Part shown: piece after piece, positions 1 through 8,165 of the stretch
Layout of the letters: each line of letters starts with the position of its first letter
Numbering within the stretch: position 1 is the stretch's first letter
Source: JAFIFT01 sp020051095
GTDB taxonomy: Bacteria > Pseudomonadota > Gammaproteobacteria > Legionellales > Legionellaceae
Direction of reading: 5' to 3'
Length of the DNA: 64,000 bases
Assembly: GCF_964199965.1 (NCBI RefSeq)
Contig: NZ_CAXMZT010000004.1
Location: forward strand, 256,619-320,618
Notes under the pieces: generated by a model
Seen by the model: only the letters and a program-made list of their open reading frames with translations
Database searches by the model: none
Told to the model about the DNA's origin: nothing
Position numbers and translations under genes: made by a program

Positions 1-900
1 TGCTCTAGCATCACCAACATGTGAATTATGTGCCCACACAATTACTTTGGCTAATGAATTGGTCTTTGTTTCAATATGAGAGATAATATTACTTAATGTT
101 TGCGCCATATGATTATCACGTAAATTCCATGATATAGCCCTGGGCTCAAACATAACTCGATAATATTCTTCTGCATTCTTGATTAAACGTGCATTTTGAT
201 TAATATAAAATTCCACCTCACTTTGCATCAATTTATCAGACTTTATTTTTGATAGCGTTTGATACTGCATTTCTAACAACTGATCTGAAACTTCCTTGAT
301 ACAAGAGCGTTTTAAATGCCGATTTACAAAATAACCATACATTTGTGGATCCATTGCTATATGATCAAAGCATGCATAGCGACTCTTAGCCTTTTCTGCC
401 AATTGAGGTTTTTGTTGATCAAGATATTCTACAATGGCCTGCATTGAATCATGCAAACTATATAAATCCAATCCATAAATACCCACTTTGCTTTTTGAGT
501 CATGAGTATGATTATAATTTCTTAACCAATTTAAAAATGGTGGTATTGTGGTATTGCCCCACATCCAGGTTGGAAAACGTTTAAATCGGTTCAAAGCAGT
601 ATAAACATTATCAATTTTTTCATCCCCTAATATATATCGATGCATTTGATATACACTAGGCCAATCCCCTTCTAGGGCAATAGCATGAAAACCCTTTTTT
701 TCTATCAATAACTTACTTAATTCTATACGTGTTTGATAAAAATCTTCCGTTCCATGGGTTGCTTCTCCCATTAAGACAATTCTTGCTTCACCAATTCCAT
801 CAATAATCTTTTCAAATCCCGAGGTGTTTGTTATCTCAATTGGACTTATGTCATGAGTGAATAGATCAATTAATTTATCATCAATAACTAAACTATCCAT
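1..900 (-). CDS. Erythromycin esterase family protein (C-terminus beyond the window)
   Basis: A frame of 300 codons is open on the minus strand from an ATG at 900 to the window edge, so the C-terminus is missing. Family landmarks in order are GEATHGTEDFY near residue 45, ALEGDWP, NLRDNHM and VWAHNSHVGDA near the edge. The conserved His and Glu residues of these motifs form the active site of the erythromycin esterase/succinoglycan-biosynthesis (Ere) fold. Chromosomal members outside resistance elements mostly have unknown substrates, so macrolide resistance should not be assumed. A small membrane ORF overlaps its start upstream, and a dienelactone-hydrolase-like gene lies divergently. The family is near certain; the substrate is not. 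Confidence 0.9.
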   Translation of the reverse strand, partial: MDSLVIDDKLIDLFTHDISPIEITNTSGFEKIIDGIGEARIVLMGEATHGTEDFYQTRIELSKLLIEKKGFHAIALEGDWPSVYQMHRYILGDEKIDNVYTALNRFKRFPTWMWGNTTIPPFLNWLRNYNHTHDSKSKVGIYGLDLYSLHDSMQAIVEYLDQQKPQLAEKAKSRYACFDHIAMDPQMYGYFVNRHLKRSCIKEVSDQLLEMQYQTLSKIKSDKLMQSEVEFYINQNARLIKNAEEYYRVMFEPRAISWNLRDNHMAQTLSNIISHIETKTNSLAKVIVWAHNSHVGDARA

Positions 901-1072
901 CCCTTCTCCTTAATCGTCTATTTTCCCAATAAATTATGATCAATACTAGAACACTTAGTAAAACCGATAAAAAGTACCATACTGAAATTAGCTGTTGATA
1001 TTTAAAATAAAAGGAAGCGATGAAAGCTAGTGTTCCTGCTGCTGCGATACTACCTTCAGTTGAAAAGCACAT
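893..1072 (-). CDS. Small membrane protein overlapping the esterase start
   Basis: An ATG at 1072 opens 59 codons that end in TAG inside the first codons of the esterase gene (8-base overlap), an arrangement typical of translational coupling. The product has two hydrophobic stretches (about residues 8-24 and 28-48) followed by a basic, Arg-rich tail (WENRRLRRRDG). A purine-rich AAGG lies immediately before the ATG, too close for a good ribosome site. The frame stays open about nine codons upstream, so this may be the 3' end of a decayed larger membrane gene. Family not recognised. Confidence 0.35.
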   Translation of the reverse strand: MCFSTEGSIAAAGTLAFIASFYFKYQQLISVWYFLSVLLSVLVLIIIYWENRRLRRRDG

Positions 1073-1327
1073 CCTTACAGTACTTTTGACAAAACGTCTT
1101 TAAATTAAATATAGAACATAACAATTACAAATTGTAGCTCCCTTTTAAACGGTTAATCCCCTGTTTAGATAGGCATTGTATTTGAAATAGACTATTTAAC
1201 CCCAGTTATTTAATGATCACGAAAGTTGAATTTATTCCAACCATCTTATTTTTGGAGAAAATACCATGAAGTGGAAATATTTTATACTATGATCATATTA
1301 ACTCTACTGTAATTAAAGAAAGGTGAT

Positions 1328-1981
1328 ATGAATATTTCTATCCCCATTGACTCTATCCATTTAAATGGAATTTTAACAATTCCTGAAAAAGCTAAAAGCA
1401 TCGTAATATTTGCCCATGGTAGCGGAAGCAGCCGCTTAAGCCCAAGGAATAATCAAGTGGCCCAATATTTGAATCAAGTAAAAATAGCCACTTTACTTTT
1501 TGATCTATTAACTGAACAAGAGGAGTCTATCGATATCTACACACGTGAATACCGGTTTGATATCCCCCTTCTTGCTGATAGATTAGTGAAAGTAACTCAG
1601 TGGTTTTTAAAACAATCTGATTATAAAAAACTTTGTATTGGATATTGGGGTTCAAGCACTGGAGCAGCCGCAGCATTAATTGCAGCTGCTGTTCTAAAGC
1701 AAAAAATAAAAGCGATCGTTTCTCGAGGTGGTAGGCCTGATCTTGCTGGAGAATATTTGTCTGAGGTTATATCCCCTACCTTGCTTATTGTGGGTAGCTT
1801 AGACAGTCAAGTTATTGAGCTCAACAAACAGGCAATAAAAAAAATGATAGGACACTCTGAGTTAAAGTTGGTCTCTGGAGCAACGCACCTATTTGAAGAA
1901 CCAGGCACTTTTAACATTATGATAGGATTAGCAAAGGATTTTTTTATTAAGCATCTTAATGATCAGCATATGAGGGAATAG
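1328..1981 (+). CDS. Dienelactone hydrolase / alpha-beta hydrolase family protein
   Basis: This 217-residue cytosolic alpha/beta hydrolase carries an HGSGSS oxyanion-type loop near residue 30 and a nucleophile elbow GSSTG near residue 108 (Ser in G-x-S-x-G). An acidic residue sits in GSLDSQ near 156, and the catalytic-type His is in GATHLF near 185. Length and motif order fit the small dienelactone-hydrolase-like class. AAAGGTG precedes the ATG by about two bases, a tight but usable ribosome site. The gene is divergent from the erythromycin-esterase homologue. The two families often co-occur or are fused with phosphoribosyltransferase domains in environmental bacteria, so a shared detoxification role is plausible but inferred. 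Confidence 0.85.
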   Translation: MNISIPIDSIHLNGILTIPEKAKSIVIFAHGSGSSRLSPRNNQVAQYLNQVKIATLLFDLLTEQEESIDIYTREYRFDIPLLADRLVKVTQWFLKQSDYKKLCIGYWGSSTGAAAALIAAAVLKQKIKAIVSRGGRPDLAGEYLSEVISPTLLIVGSLDSQVIELNKQAIKKMIGHSELKLVSGATHLFEEPGTFNIMIGLAKDFFIKHLNDQHMRE

Positions 1982-2025
1982 CTGTTTTTTTTAAGCCTAT
2001 GCATTAGGATTAAATTGTCAAGATG

Positions 2026-2053
2026 AAAAACCCCCCCACATTTTTGGAGGGCT
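2026..2053 (-). terminator. Rho-independent terminator of the hsp20 gene
   Basis: Read on the minus strand, the stem CCCTCC / GGGGGG encloses an A-rich loop and is followed by five T residues, a few bases beyond the hsp20 stop codon. The opposing hydrolase gene may use the same hairpin. Confidence 0.75.
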
Positions 2054-2061
2054 ATGAGCAT

Positions 2062-2562
2062 TTAATCTTTTGCCTTTTCTATATTTATTGTTCTAGGCTG
2101 GCTTTGACTCAGTATTTTTTTGGGAAACTCAATCCATAACATACCTTTTTTAAACGACGCTTTTGCTTTCTCAAGATCTAGGTTGTCAGGCAAAGTAAGC
2201 GAGCGCTCATAATGCCCATAGCTTATTTCACGCATTGAGTAATCTTTTCCCTTATCCTTCTTGGATGTCGTCTTTTCACCACTGATCGTAAGCATGTGAT
2301 TATCAATCGATACTTTAATATCCTTTTCTCCCATGCCTGGCATTTCCGCCTCAATTCTAAGCATTTTATCATCCTCAACAAAGTCAATTGCTGGTTTTAA
2401 AGTAAGATTATCAAATTCTTTCAATGATAACTTTGATTCACCAAACCAATTTGATAATTCATTCATAGCCTTATCCACTTCTTGATGTAAATTTAGAAAT
2501 GGATTTACCAAATTATTTGTGAAAATTGGAATATTTTTTTCACTTTTACGCACGCTGCCCAT
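2062..2562 (-). CDS. Hsp20 / alpha-crystallin small heat shock protein
   Basis: The alpha-crystallin domain covers about residues 55-150. It begins PAIDFVEDDK, continues with IEAEMPG and KVSIDNHMLTISGEK, and ends with the LPDNLDLEKAKASFKKGML segment. A C-terminal I-x-I-like patch (TINIE) would support oligomer contacts. The start at 2562 (protein begins MGSVRKSEKN) is preferred because GGAG lies about seven bases upstream; an ATG four codons earlier lacks this. Small heat shock proteins hold unfolding proteins in an ATP-independent manner in the cytosol. The gene is monocistronic with its own terminator. No heat-shock promoter could be assigned confidently. Confidence 0.93.
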   Translation of the reverse strand: MGSVRKSEKNIPIFTNNLVNPFLNLHQEVDKAMNELSNWFGESKLSLKEFDNLTLKPAIDFVEDDKMLRIEAEMPGMGEKDIKVSIDNHMLTISGEKTTSKKDKGKDYSMREISYGHYERSLTLPDNLDLEKAKASFKKGMLWIEFPKKILSQSQPRTINIEKAKD

Positions 2563-2696
2563 AATTATCTCCATACAAAAATGAATAGTAAACTAGTTGT
2601 GTTTCGAGCTAATTTGCTTAAATTACTCTTTATTTATATAGTTCAAATTTTAACTGTGCGCAACGTGAATAGAATTATTTTGAACATAGAGCATAT

Positions 2697-2846
2697 ATGG
2701 GACTAAATGGTAATATACCAAACCCTATTGCAACTAAAACCATATCTACTTTAGTTAACCTAAGAAATTATAAGGGAAGACAATACGGTAGAGGTTTAAT
2801 AGATTTCAGAGATATTAGGGTCGGACCAAAAATTTCTATTATTTAA
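2697..2846 (+). pseudogene. Short coding remnant capped by a miniature element
   Basis: An ATG at 2697 opens 49 codons reading straight into the left end of the 264-bp repeat, where TAA (2844-2846) closes the frame. The last nine codons are repeat sequence. There is no clear ribosome site and no recognised family. It may be the 5' part of a gene cut by the insertion, or chance. The rest of the 2563-3214 gap holds only the repeat and AT-rich spacer. Confidence 0.25.
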
Positions 2847-3074
2847 CAATTGTTTAAACATAAATATAGATGCTTATTGTGTCTTAGAAGCTATTTTTGC
2901 TTATTAATATAGATTCTAAGAAAAAATAGACTGATAAATGCACCTCACTTCTCGGACATATCCCTTAAAATCAATTTTTATAAAGAAAAATAGGTTTTAA
3001 GGCACAATATTAAGCTTGCCTTGTAGTTAACTTTATGTTTTTCAATTAAATATTTTGGTCAGACCCCTAATAGC
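2811..3074 (+). mobile_element. 264-bp miniature element (family A), copy 1
   Basis: The element starts GATATTAGGGTCGGACC and ends GGTCAGACCCCTAATAGC. The ends are imperfect inverted repeats of about 24 bp. No open frame of note lies inside. Near-identical copies of equal length are at 4874-5137, 5144-5407 and 7446-7709, and a divergent one is at 17433-17700. This fits a non-autonomous MITE. Confidence 0.85.
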
Positions 3075-3214
3075 TTAAACAACTAAATCTCTAAATTAAT
3101 ATATCAAGTAAGCGCTATGCTCTTAAATATCAAAAAGCATTGTGGTTTTAAGTGTAAAACTATAGAATCCCCCATTATTTATTCACATATATCTGATTTG
3201 TAAGGATGTTTTAG

Positions 3215-4390
3215 ATGAGAATCCGCTACATTTTAATGCCGATAATCGCACTTACCGCAGTCACCTTATCGGCGTTTGCCCAATATCCAACAACAATCAA
3301 TCGAGCCATTCAATCCATGGTGGATGAGTATCGACAAGCCAATCAATTGGGTGCATATACGCTAGCCATCAGTTTCCCAGACGAACAAGCGCCGAGGATT
3401 TATAATAGCGGACATACCAGTAAGACCAATTCCAACCCGGTGAACATTGGTTCTTTGTTTCAAGTTGGTAGTATCTCAAAATCGTTTGTGGCGGCAACTA
3501 TTTTGCAATTGCAGCAAGATAATCTACTTTCAATTGATGACACGATTGGTAGCTGGTTGCCAGAATATAAACAGTGGTCAAATATAACCATTAAACAATT
3601 ATTAAATCATACCAGTGGTATTTATAACTACACTGACTCAACATCGCTTAAAAATAAATATATGCAAGACCCAATGATGGAACTTAAAGATCGAGAACTA
3701 ATTGGCTATGCAGAAAAAGAATCACTTTATTTTGAGCCAGGCCAAGGTTGGCATTATTCAAATACCGGTTATGTCCTATTAGGTTTAATCATAGAGAAAG
3801 CCACTGGCAAGAAAGTTGAAACAGTCATAGAAGAACAATTGTTAAATAACCCCCAATTGAGCTTGCAAAACTCATATTATGTGACACATATTGCCCCACA
3901 ATATATCCAAGATAGAATGATTCATGGGTATTATGAATATTCTGCAGATAATGCCGTGGATGTTACCCCTTTAAGCCTTTCTTGGGCTAAATCGGCTGGT
4001 AGTATTGTCTCAAATAGCTATGACATAACCCATTGGATTCGTATGGTATTTAGTGGTCGGGTTTTTGACAATGAGAGCATGAGTGACTTTACAGAAGTAG
4101 TGTCAGTCAAGTCCGGACAGCTCCTTGCTAAGCTGACTGAGGAAGATGATGTTGGCTATGGACTAGGTATCCAAGTATATCAAACAGGTCTTAAAAAAGT
4201 TGATATCGTTTGGTGGCACTCGGGCGGTACACTGGGATATAAGAGCTTAATGGTATGGTTACCAAAGCAACGAATAGCCATAACTTTAGATGAAAATAAG
4301 GTCATTGCGGGACATGAAGTATCGACAATGCCATACATAAAAAGTGAACTAATTTGTAAAATTTTAAATATAATTGAAAAATACTCATAA
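3215..4390 (+). CDS. Secreted serine hydrolase, class C beta-lactamase / DD-peptidase fold
   Basis: The product has 391 residues. A signal peptide (basic start, hydrophobic to about residue 20, cleavage near AFA-QYP) indicates export to the periplasm. Three active-site motifs are in the expected order: S86-I-S-K89 (SxxK nucleophile), Y181-S-N183 (YxN) and H335-S-G-G (the KTG-equivalent HSG). The domain also has the LLNHTSG segment near 129-135, common in penicillin-binding-protein-like esterases. Such proteins are DD-peptidases, esterases or D-aminopeptidases, and the substrate cannot be read from sequence. AAGGA lies nine bases before the ATG. The gene is flanked by miniature elements and stands alone. 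Confidence 0.9.
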   Translation: MRIRYILMPIIALTAVTLSAFAQYPTTINRAIQSMVDEYRQANQLGAYTLAISFPDEQAPRIYNSGHTSKTNSNPVNIGSLFQVGSISKSFVAATILQLQQDNLLSIDDTIGSWLPEYKQWSNITIKQLLNHTSGIYNYTDSTSLKNKYMQDPMMELKDRELIGYAEKESLYFEPGQGWHYSNTGYVLLGLIIEKATGKKVETVIEEQLLNNPQLSLQNSYYVTHIAPQYIQDRMIHGYYEYSADNAVDVTPLSLSWAKSAGSIVSNSYDITHWIRMVFSGRVFDNESMSDFTEVVSVKSGQLLAKLTEEDDVGYGLGIQVYQTGLKKVDIVWWHSGGTLGYKSLMVWLPKQRIAITLDENKVIAGHEVSTMPYIKSELICKILNIIEKYS

Positions 4391-4537
4391 AATTAATAAG
4401 TTAATGCTCAAAAGGAGCGAAATAATCGCATAAACATTGTTCAAATATTTTACAGCAGTGAGATTTATGGTCTATACTAAATCTGTGCTGTTTTTTGTGC
4501 ATTTTGCGCTGGGTGTTTGTTGTATTTTGGGGAAATC

Positions 4538-4729
4538 ATGAAAAAGAGAAAGTCTGCTTTAAAAGGGACGTCCTCTAACACTGAACTATCTAAGAATGAT
4601 GGTGTTAGTGACAGTCGTATATTTGATAATTGGTCTCTCATTCATAGGGATCCTCATCCTGAAAGCCAAGATATTAAAGCTAGAGCGGCCAATCAGAGAA
4701 TGGACTCCATGGATTTAAAATTCGGCTGA
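4538..4729 (+). CDS. Small basic hypothetical protein
   Basis: The chosen ATG (MKKRKSALKG) has GGGGAAA directly upstream at good spacing, better than the first possible start seven codons earlier. The 63-residue product is hydrophilic with a Lys/Arg-rich start and no membrane segment. A TATACT hexamer at about 4473-4478 could be a promoter -10 box. No family recognised. A miniature element follows about 120 bases downstream. Confidence 0.45.
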   Translation: MKKRKSALKGTSSNTELSKNDGVSDSRIFDNWSLIHRDPHPESQDIKARAANQRMDSMDLKFG

Positions 4730-4850
4730 ATTGAAGAATTATAGGGGTGGGTAAACCATGCCCGCCTTTAATATCTTGTTTATCACAAAAACTAATGTAC
4801 TATCCGCTCCCCTATATCCTTCAGCAAGGGGAATACAATGAGCACAATGA

Positions 4851-4870
4851 GATATAAGGGTCGGACAGCA
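4851..4870 (+). repeat. Solo left end of family A element
   Basis: The sequence GATATAAGGGTCGGAC repeats the left terminus of the adjacent complete copy, which begins again at 4874. This indicates a nested or aborted insertion. Confidence 0.6.
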
Positions 4871-4873
4871 ATA

Positions 4874-5137
4874 GATATAAGGGTCAGACCAAAAAATTCT
4901 ATTATTTAACAATTGGTTAAACATAAATATAGATACTTATTGTGTCTTAAAAGCTATTTTTGCTTTTTAATATAGATTCTAAGAAAAAATAGACTGATAA
5001 AAGCACCTCTCTTCTCAGACATATCCCTTAAAATCAATTTTTATAAAGAAAAATAGGTTTTAAGGCACAATATTAAGCTTGCCTTGTAGTTAACTTTATG
5101 TTTTTCAATTAAATATTTAGGTCAGACCCCTAATAGC
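4874..5137 (+). mobile_element. 264-bp miniature element (family A), copy 2
   Basis: Same ends and interior as copy 1 with a few substitutions (for example ATATTTAGG near the right end). It is in direct tandem with copy 3, only six bases away. Nothing else is seen between 4730 and 5607. Confidence 0.85.
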
Positions 5138-5143
5138 ATTCGA

Positions 5144-5407
5144 GATATTAGGGTCGGACCAAAAATTTCTATTATTTAACAATTGTTTAAACATAAATAT
5201 AGATGCTTATTGTGTCTTAGAAGCTATTTTTGCTTATTAATATAGATTCTAAGAAAAAATAGACTGATAAATGCACCTCACTTCTCGGACATATCCCTTA
5301 AAATCAATTTTTATAAAGAAAAATAGGTTTTAAGGCACAATATTAAGCTTGCCTTGTAGTTAACTTTATGTTTTTCAATTAAATATTTTGGTCAGACCCC
5401 TAATAGC
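5144..5407 (+). mobile_element. 264-bp miniature element (family A), copy 3
   Basis: Close to identical to copy 1 and in the same orientation. It forms a tandem pair with copy 2. Confidence 0.85.
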
Positions 5408-5607
5408 ATTAACATACTTCCTGAAACTTTCAGCGATTGATTTTCCGTCTAATTAAGATTCCGAACACCACACCAAATTAAGACTCTAAATTTGTGCGTT
5501 TGATAGGGCAGTGAGATGTCCCAAAAACACATACTTTATTATGGCCCGCTGATTAGCAGGCGCTTGAAGAACAAGAGTCCCTTAGCATGTGTGTGCTGAG
5601 TTAATCG

Positions 5608-6276
5608 CTAGGCAACTTTTTTGGCAATAATATCTATCATATCCCAGTGGGTATTCTCACCAGAGGCATCGGGTTGATCGTAAATCCGGTTTAAGTGGAA
5701 CTCGATGTTAAAATGATATCGATTCAATAGGGCGGTGATTTCATCAAGGCTAACCCCATAGGCAACTTGTTGCTTAACATAGCTATGTTCATAACCAAAA
5801 AAATTCACGCTGAGAATCGCGCCAACGTCGCTGCTTTTGGCCACAGCCGCAATAACCGATTCTAAGTTGTTTTTATTACCAAATGGCAAAGCATAATATG
5901 ACATGACCAATTGATAGTTGCCACTGAAGTCAGCATTTTCAAACGATCCCTGTATGAACTGATTACCCCCTTTTAATCCTTGTGAACGGGCTGCCAACAC
6001 TTCGCCGGTGCGTGCACATAAATCAACGCTGGTGACATCCCACCCTTTACTGACAAGGGTAATATCATCGTTACCAGCCCCGCTGCCAAGGATAAGGGCA
6101 TTTCCTTGGGAAGTTAAAAAATAGCGATTGAGCGTTTGGCCGAATAAGTAATTATGGCGATTGAATGTCAACGTTTGATCAATATAGTTTCGACAATATT
6201 CAGTTGGCCAGTCTGCCAGTGCAGGAAAAGGTAAGCACACAAGCAATACTAGGAAAAAGGCGGGGCGTTTAATCAT
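5608..6276 (-). CDS. Exported SAM-methyltransferase-fold protein
   Basis: The start at 6276 (MIKRPAFFLV) has AGGAG nine bases upstream. This start gives a clear signal peptide (hydrophobic to ALA-DWP near residue 21). The mature part contains a class I methyltransferase motif I, ALILGSGAGND, followed by VTSVDLCAR (acidic end of strand 2) and a motif IV-like VMSYYALPFG. The layout resembles TehB/UbiE-type small methyltransferases, which are normally cytosolic. A secretion signal on a SAM-dependent fold is unusual. It may act outside the cytosol, or the fold may have another use. A solo family A terminus lies just upstream. Confidence 0.7.
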   Translation of the reverse strand: MIKRPAFFLVLLVCLPFPALADWPTEYCRNYIDQTLTFNRHNYLFGQTLNRYFLTSQGNALILGSGAGNDDITLVSKGWDVTSVDLCARTGEVLAARSQGLKGGNQFIQGSFENADFSGNYQLVMSYYALPFGNKNNLESVIAAVAKSSDVGAILSVNFFGYEHSYVKQQVAYGVSLDEITALLNRYHFNIEFHLNRIYDQPDASGENTHWDMIDIIAKKVA

Positions 6277-6337
6277 AGGTGAATACTCCTGAGATATTGA
6301 GTTATTGGTATTTGACCACATCTTTTAAATTAGAAAG

Positions 6338-6363
6338 GAATATCTTGGTCTGACCCCGATATA
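6338..6363 (-). repeat. Solo terminus of a family A-like element
   Basis: GAATATCTTGGTCTGACCCC matches the right end of the divergent element at 17433-17700. No second end is seen nearby. Confidence 0.5.
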
Positions 6364-6532
6364 CCTTATTTCTTGGCGTTAATTGTATATAATTAGCCAT
6401 GCGACAACCTTTTATTTTTCTTATTCGCTAGTTATTTTACATAACCAAATTGGTTGTCGCACTTCTACCGAGAATCCACCCCCCATATACTCTTTAATTT
6501 CATCAAGTTATCAATGAGTTTCTCTTCTACGA

Positions 6533-6553
6533 AACCTCGGGGGTCAGGCCCCA
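6533..6553 (+). repeat. Solo CTCGGGGGTCAGGCC repeat end
   Basis: The same 18-base string AACCTCGGGGGTCAGGCC recurs at about 7069-7086 at the left arm of a compact palindrome. Here it supplies the stop codon of the neighbouring membrane protein gene. Confidence 0.5.
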
Positions 6554-6942
6554 CATGTTTTATCTAAAGCATTGCCTACGATGTAGTCAGCGGATAGGGA
6601 TGCCAACTCCAAGACTAAAACAAAAACAAAGAAGGCTGCGATAACATGCTTGGCTAATTTAAGGTCCATTGTTATTATATCGATTCTGTTGCCTTTCTTA
6701 TCTACAGGGGTCAAGGCTAATGATAAACAAGTACCTAAGACAAGTCCCGCTGAGATCGGTGCAAGTTCGATTCCACCCAAATGAGCCCCTACTAAAGCTC
6801 CTATAATTGCACTTGTTCTGACAAACATACGTGTGTTAGATATGAAACGTTCCATTCCCGGTTCGTGTTGGGTGTATGTACCACCATTCGGATGTATGCG
6901 CTGATTATTCTTTCTCACCGAGTTGCCTCCCGAAAAAAACAT
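6544..6942 (-). CDS. Membrane protein, C-terminus ending in repeat sequence
   Basis: The ATG at 6942 (MFFSGGNSVR) has a strong AGGAG five bases upstream and is preferred over a GTG eleven codons earlier. The 132-residue product has a polar N-terminus, then hydrophobic segments near residues 42-60, 65-77 and 97-118, so it is probably an inner-membrane protein. The last codons and the TGA come from the GGGGTCAGGCC repeat, so the natural C-terminus may have been lost. No family recognised; homologues would show whether it is truncated. Confidence 0.55.
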   Translation of the reverse strand: MFFSGGNSVRKNNQRIHPNGGTYTQHEPGMERFISNTRMFVRTSAIIGALVGAHLGGIELAPISAGLVLGTCLSLALTPVDKKGNRIDIITMDLKLAKHVIAAFFVFVLVLELASLSADYIVGNALDKTCGA

Positions 6943-7076
6943 ATCTTCTCCTATAACATTTTTGTTAATTGGCACAAGTTAACACCTAGTAGATTTTTTT
7001 AAAAGCCACATTTGTAGGTTTTTCCGGGATTAAAGTGGTCAAGAAACCTCGGAACCTCGCAAACTCGGCAACCTCG

Positions 7077-7146
7077 GGGGTCAGGCCTTGCCTTTTGCCT
7101 TAAACAGACCCTTTCAAACATAAAGCAAAAAGCAAGGCCTGACCCC
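7077..7146. repeat. 70-bp palindromic element
   Basis: GGGGTCAGGCCTTGC at the left arm is mirrored by GCAAGGCCTGACCCC at the right. The arms are 22 bases with one mismatch and flank 26 bases. It would fold into a long hairpin. The stretch 7147-7445 holds no convincing gene. Confidence 0.75.
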
Positions 7147-7445
7147 AGGGATTTCTGTTTCTTCTCTGCCTGCCCTTTGCTCCTCGATCATTACTCGTAT
7201 CATCGCTACTATGGCAGACTCCGCCATCCATACCCCTTTTTTTCACCTTTCGGTGTCTATACTGCTCTCCTTGCAGGGGTAGTATGGACTTCCCAAGTTC
7301 CTGTGCTTATCTCTATTAACTCGCTGACGTGTGTAACCCCGGAGAGAAAACAGTACAGATTTCCCGATTTAGTTCCTGTATTGTTCTATTGCTTGCTGGT
7401 CGGCTAAAACCATCAGCTCCCTCTATTACCTGCTTTAGATATAAG

Positions 7446-7709
7446 GATATAAGGGTCGGACAAAAAAATTCTATTATTTAACAATTGGTTAAACTTAAAT
7501 ATAGATACTTATTGTGTCTTAGAAGCTATTTTTGCTTATTAATATAGATTCTAAGAAAAAATAGACTGATAAATGCACCTCACTTCTCGGACATATCTCT
7601 TAAAATCAATTTTTATAAAGAAAAATAGGTTTTAAGGCACAATATTAAGCTTGCCTTGTAGTTAACTTTATGTTTTTCAATTAAATATTTTGGTCAGACC
7701 CCTAATAGC
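7446..7709 (+). mobile_element. 264-bp miniature element (family A), copy 4
   Basis: Same termini and interior as copies 1-3. It sits directly beside an IS3 transposase remnant. Confidence 0.85.
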
Positions 7710-7794
7710 GTGAGAGTTTCCAGTTTTGATAGAAGTGCGAACTTTAACAAAACTAAAAGGAAAATGACGTGGTCAAGCAAATGCCCACATTCAG

Positions 7795-7995
7795 TTAAGC
7801 CACTTTTTTCATTTCCCGCTGTTCCATCTCAAATTGCATTGGACTTTTATACCCAAGATATGAATGAAGTCGATGAGGGTTATAAAACATCGAAATGTAA
7901 TTTAAAATGTCCAGGTGAGCCTCCTCTCTTGTTTGGTAATGAGGTGGTCTAATATATGCGATCACCCAGTTTAAGATTGATATCATAACTAGCAA
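7795..7995 (-). pseudogene. IS3-family transposase C-terminal remnant
   Basis: The minus-strand frame reads YQTREEAHLDILNYI, then YNPHRLHSYLGYKSP, the last part of the rve/DDE integrase core of IS3-type OrfB. This includes the third acidic position (the Glu of REEAH) and the RLHS-LGY signature. Everything upstream of this is missing. It is a non-functional fragment. Confidence 0.8.
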
Positions 7996-8165
7996 AAACT
8001 AATGCTAAACAATTGTTAAAAATTAAATCGTTCAATGAGACAGAATTTACCTCAATGATGACTTGACACCGTCATGAATTTCTTGAAATATCATCTCAGG
8101 AATTAATGTTCATTGCATGTAATCATGCTCAAAATGACTTCAACGTGTTTCAAGGATTTCTCGAA

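Noticed and set aside
1..900. Macrolide resistance determinant
   Set aside because: The family is right, but chromosomal members usually do not act on macrolides and no resistance context is present.
4739..4924. 61-codon minus-strand frame near the tandem elements
   Set aside because: It reads into the family A repeat and has no ribosome site or family.
2811..5407. CRISPR or tandem rRNA-like repeats
   Set aside because: The repeats are 264-bp units with inverted ends and behave as miniature transposable elements.
7177..7407. 76-codon plus-strand frame
   Set aside because: Starts at a weak codon, no ribosome site, composition unlike neighbours and no family recognised.
7710..7952. 80-codon plus-strand frame after copy 4
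   Set aside because: It is antisense to the IS3 remnant, which has real similarity.
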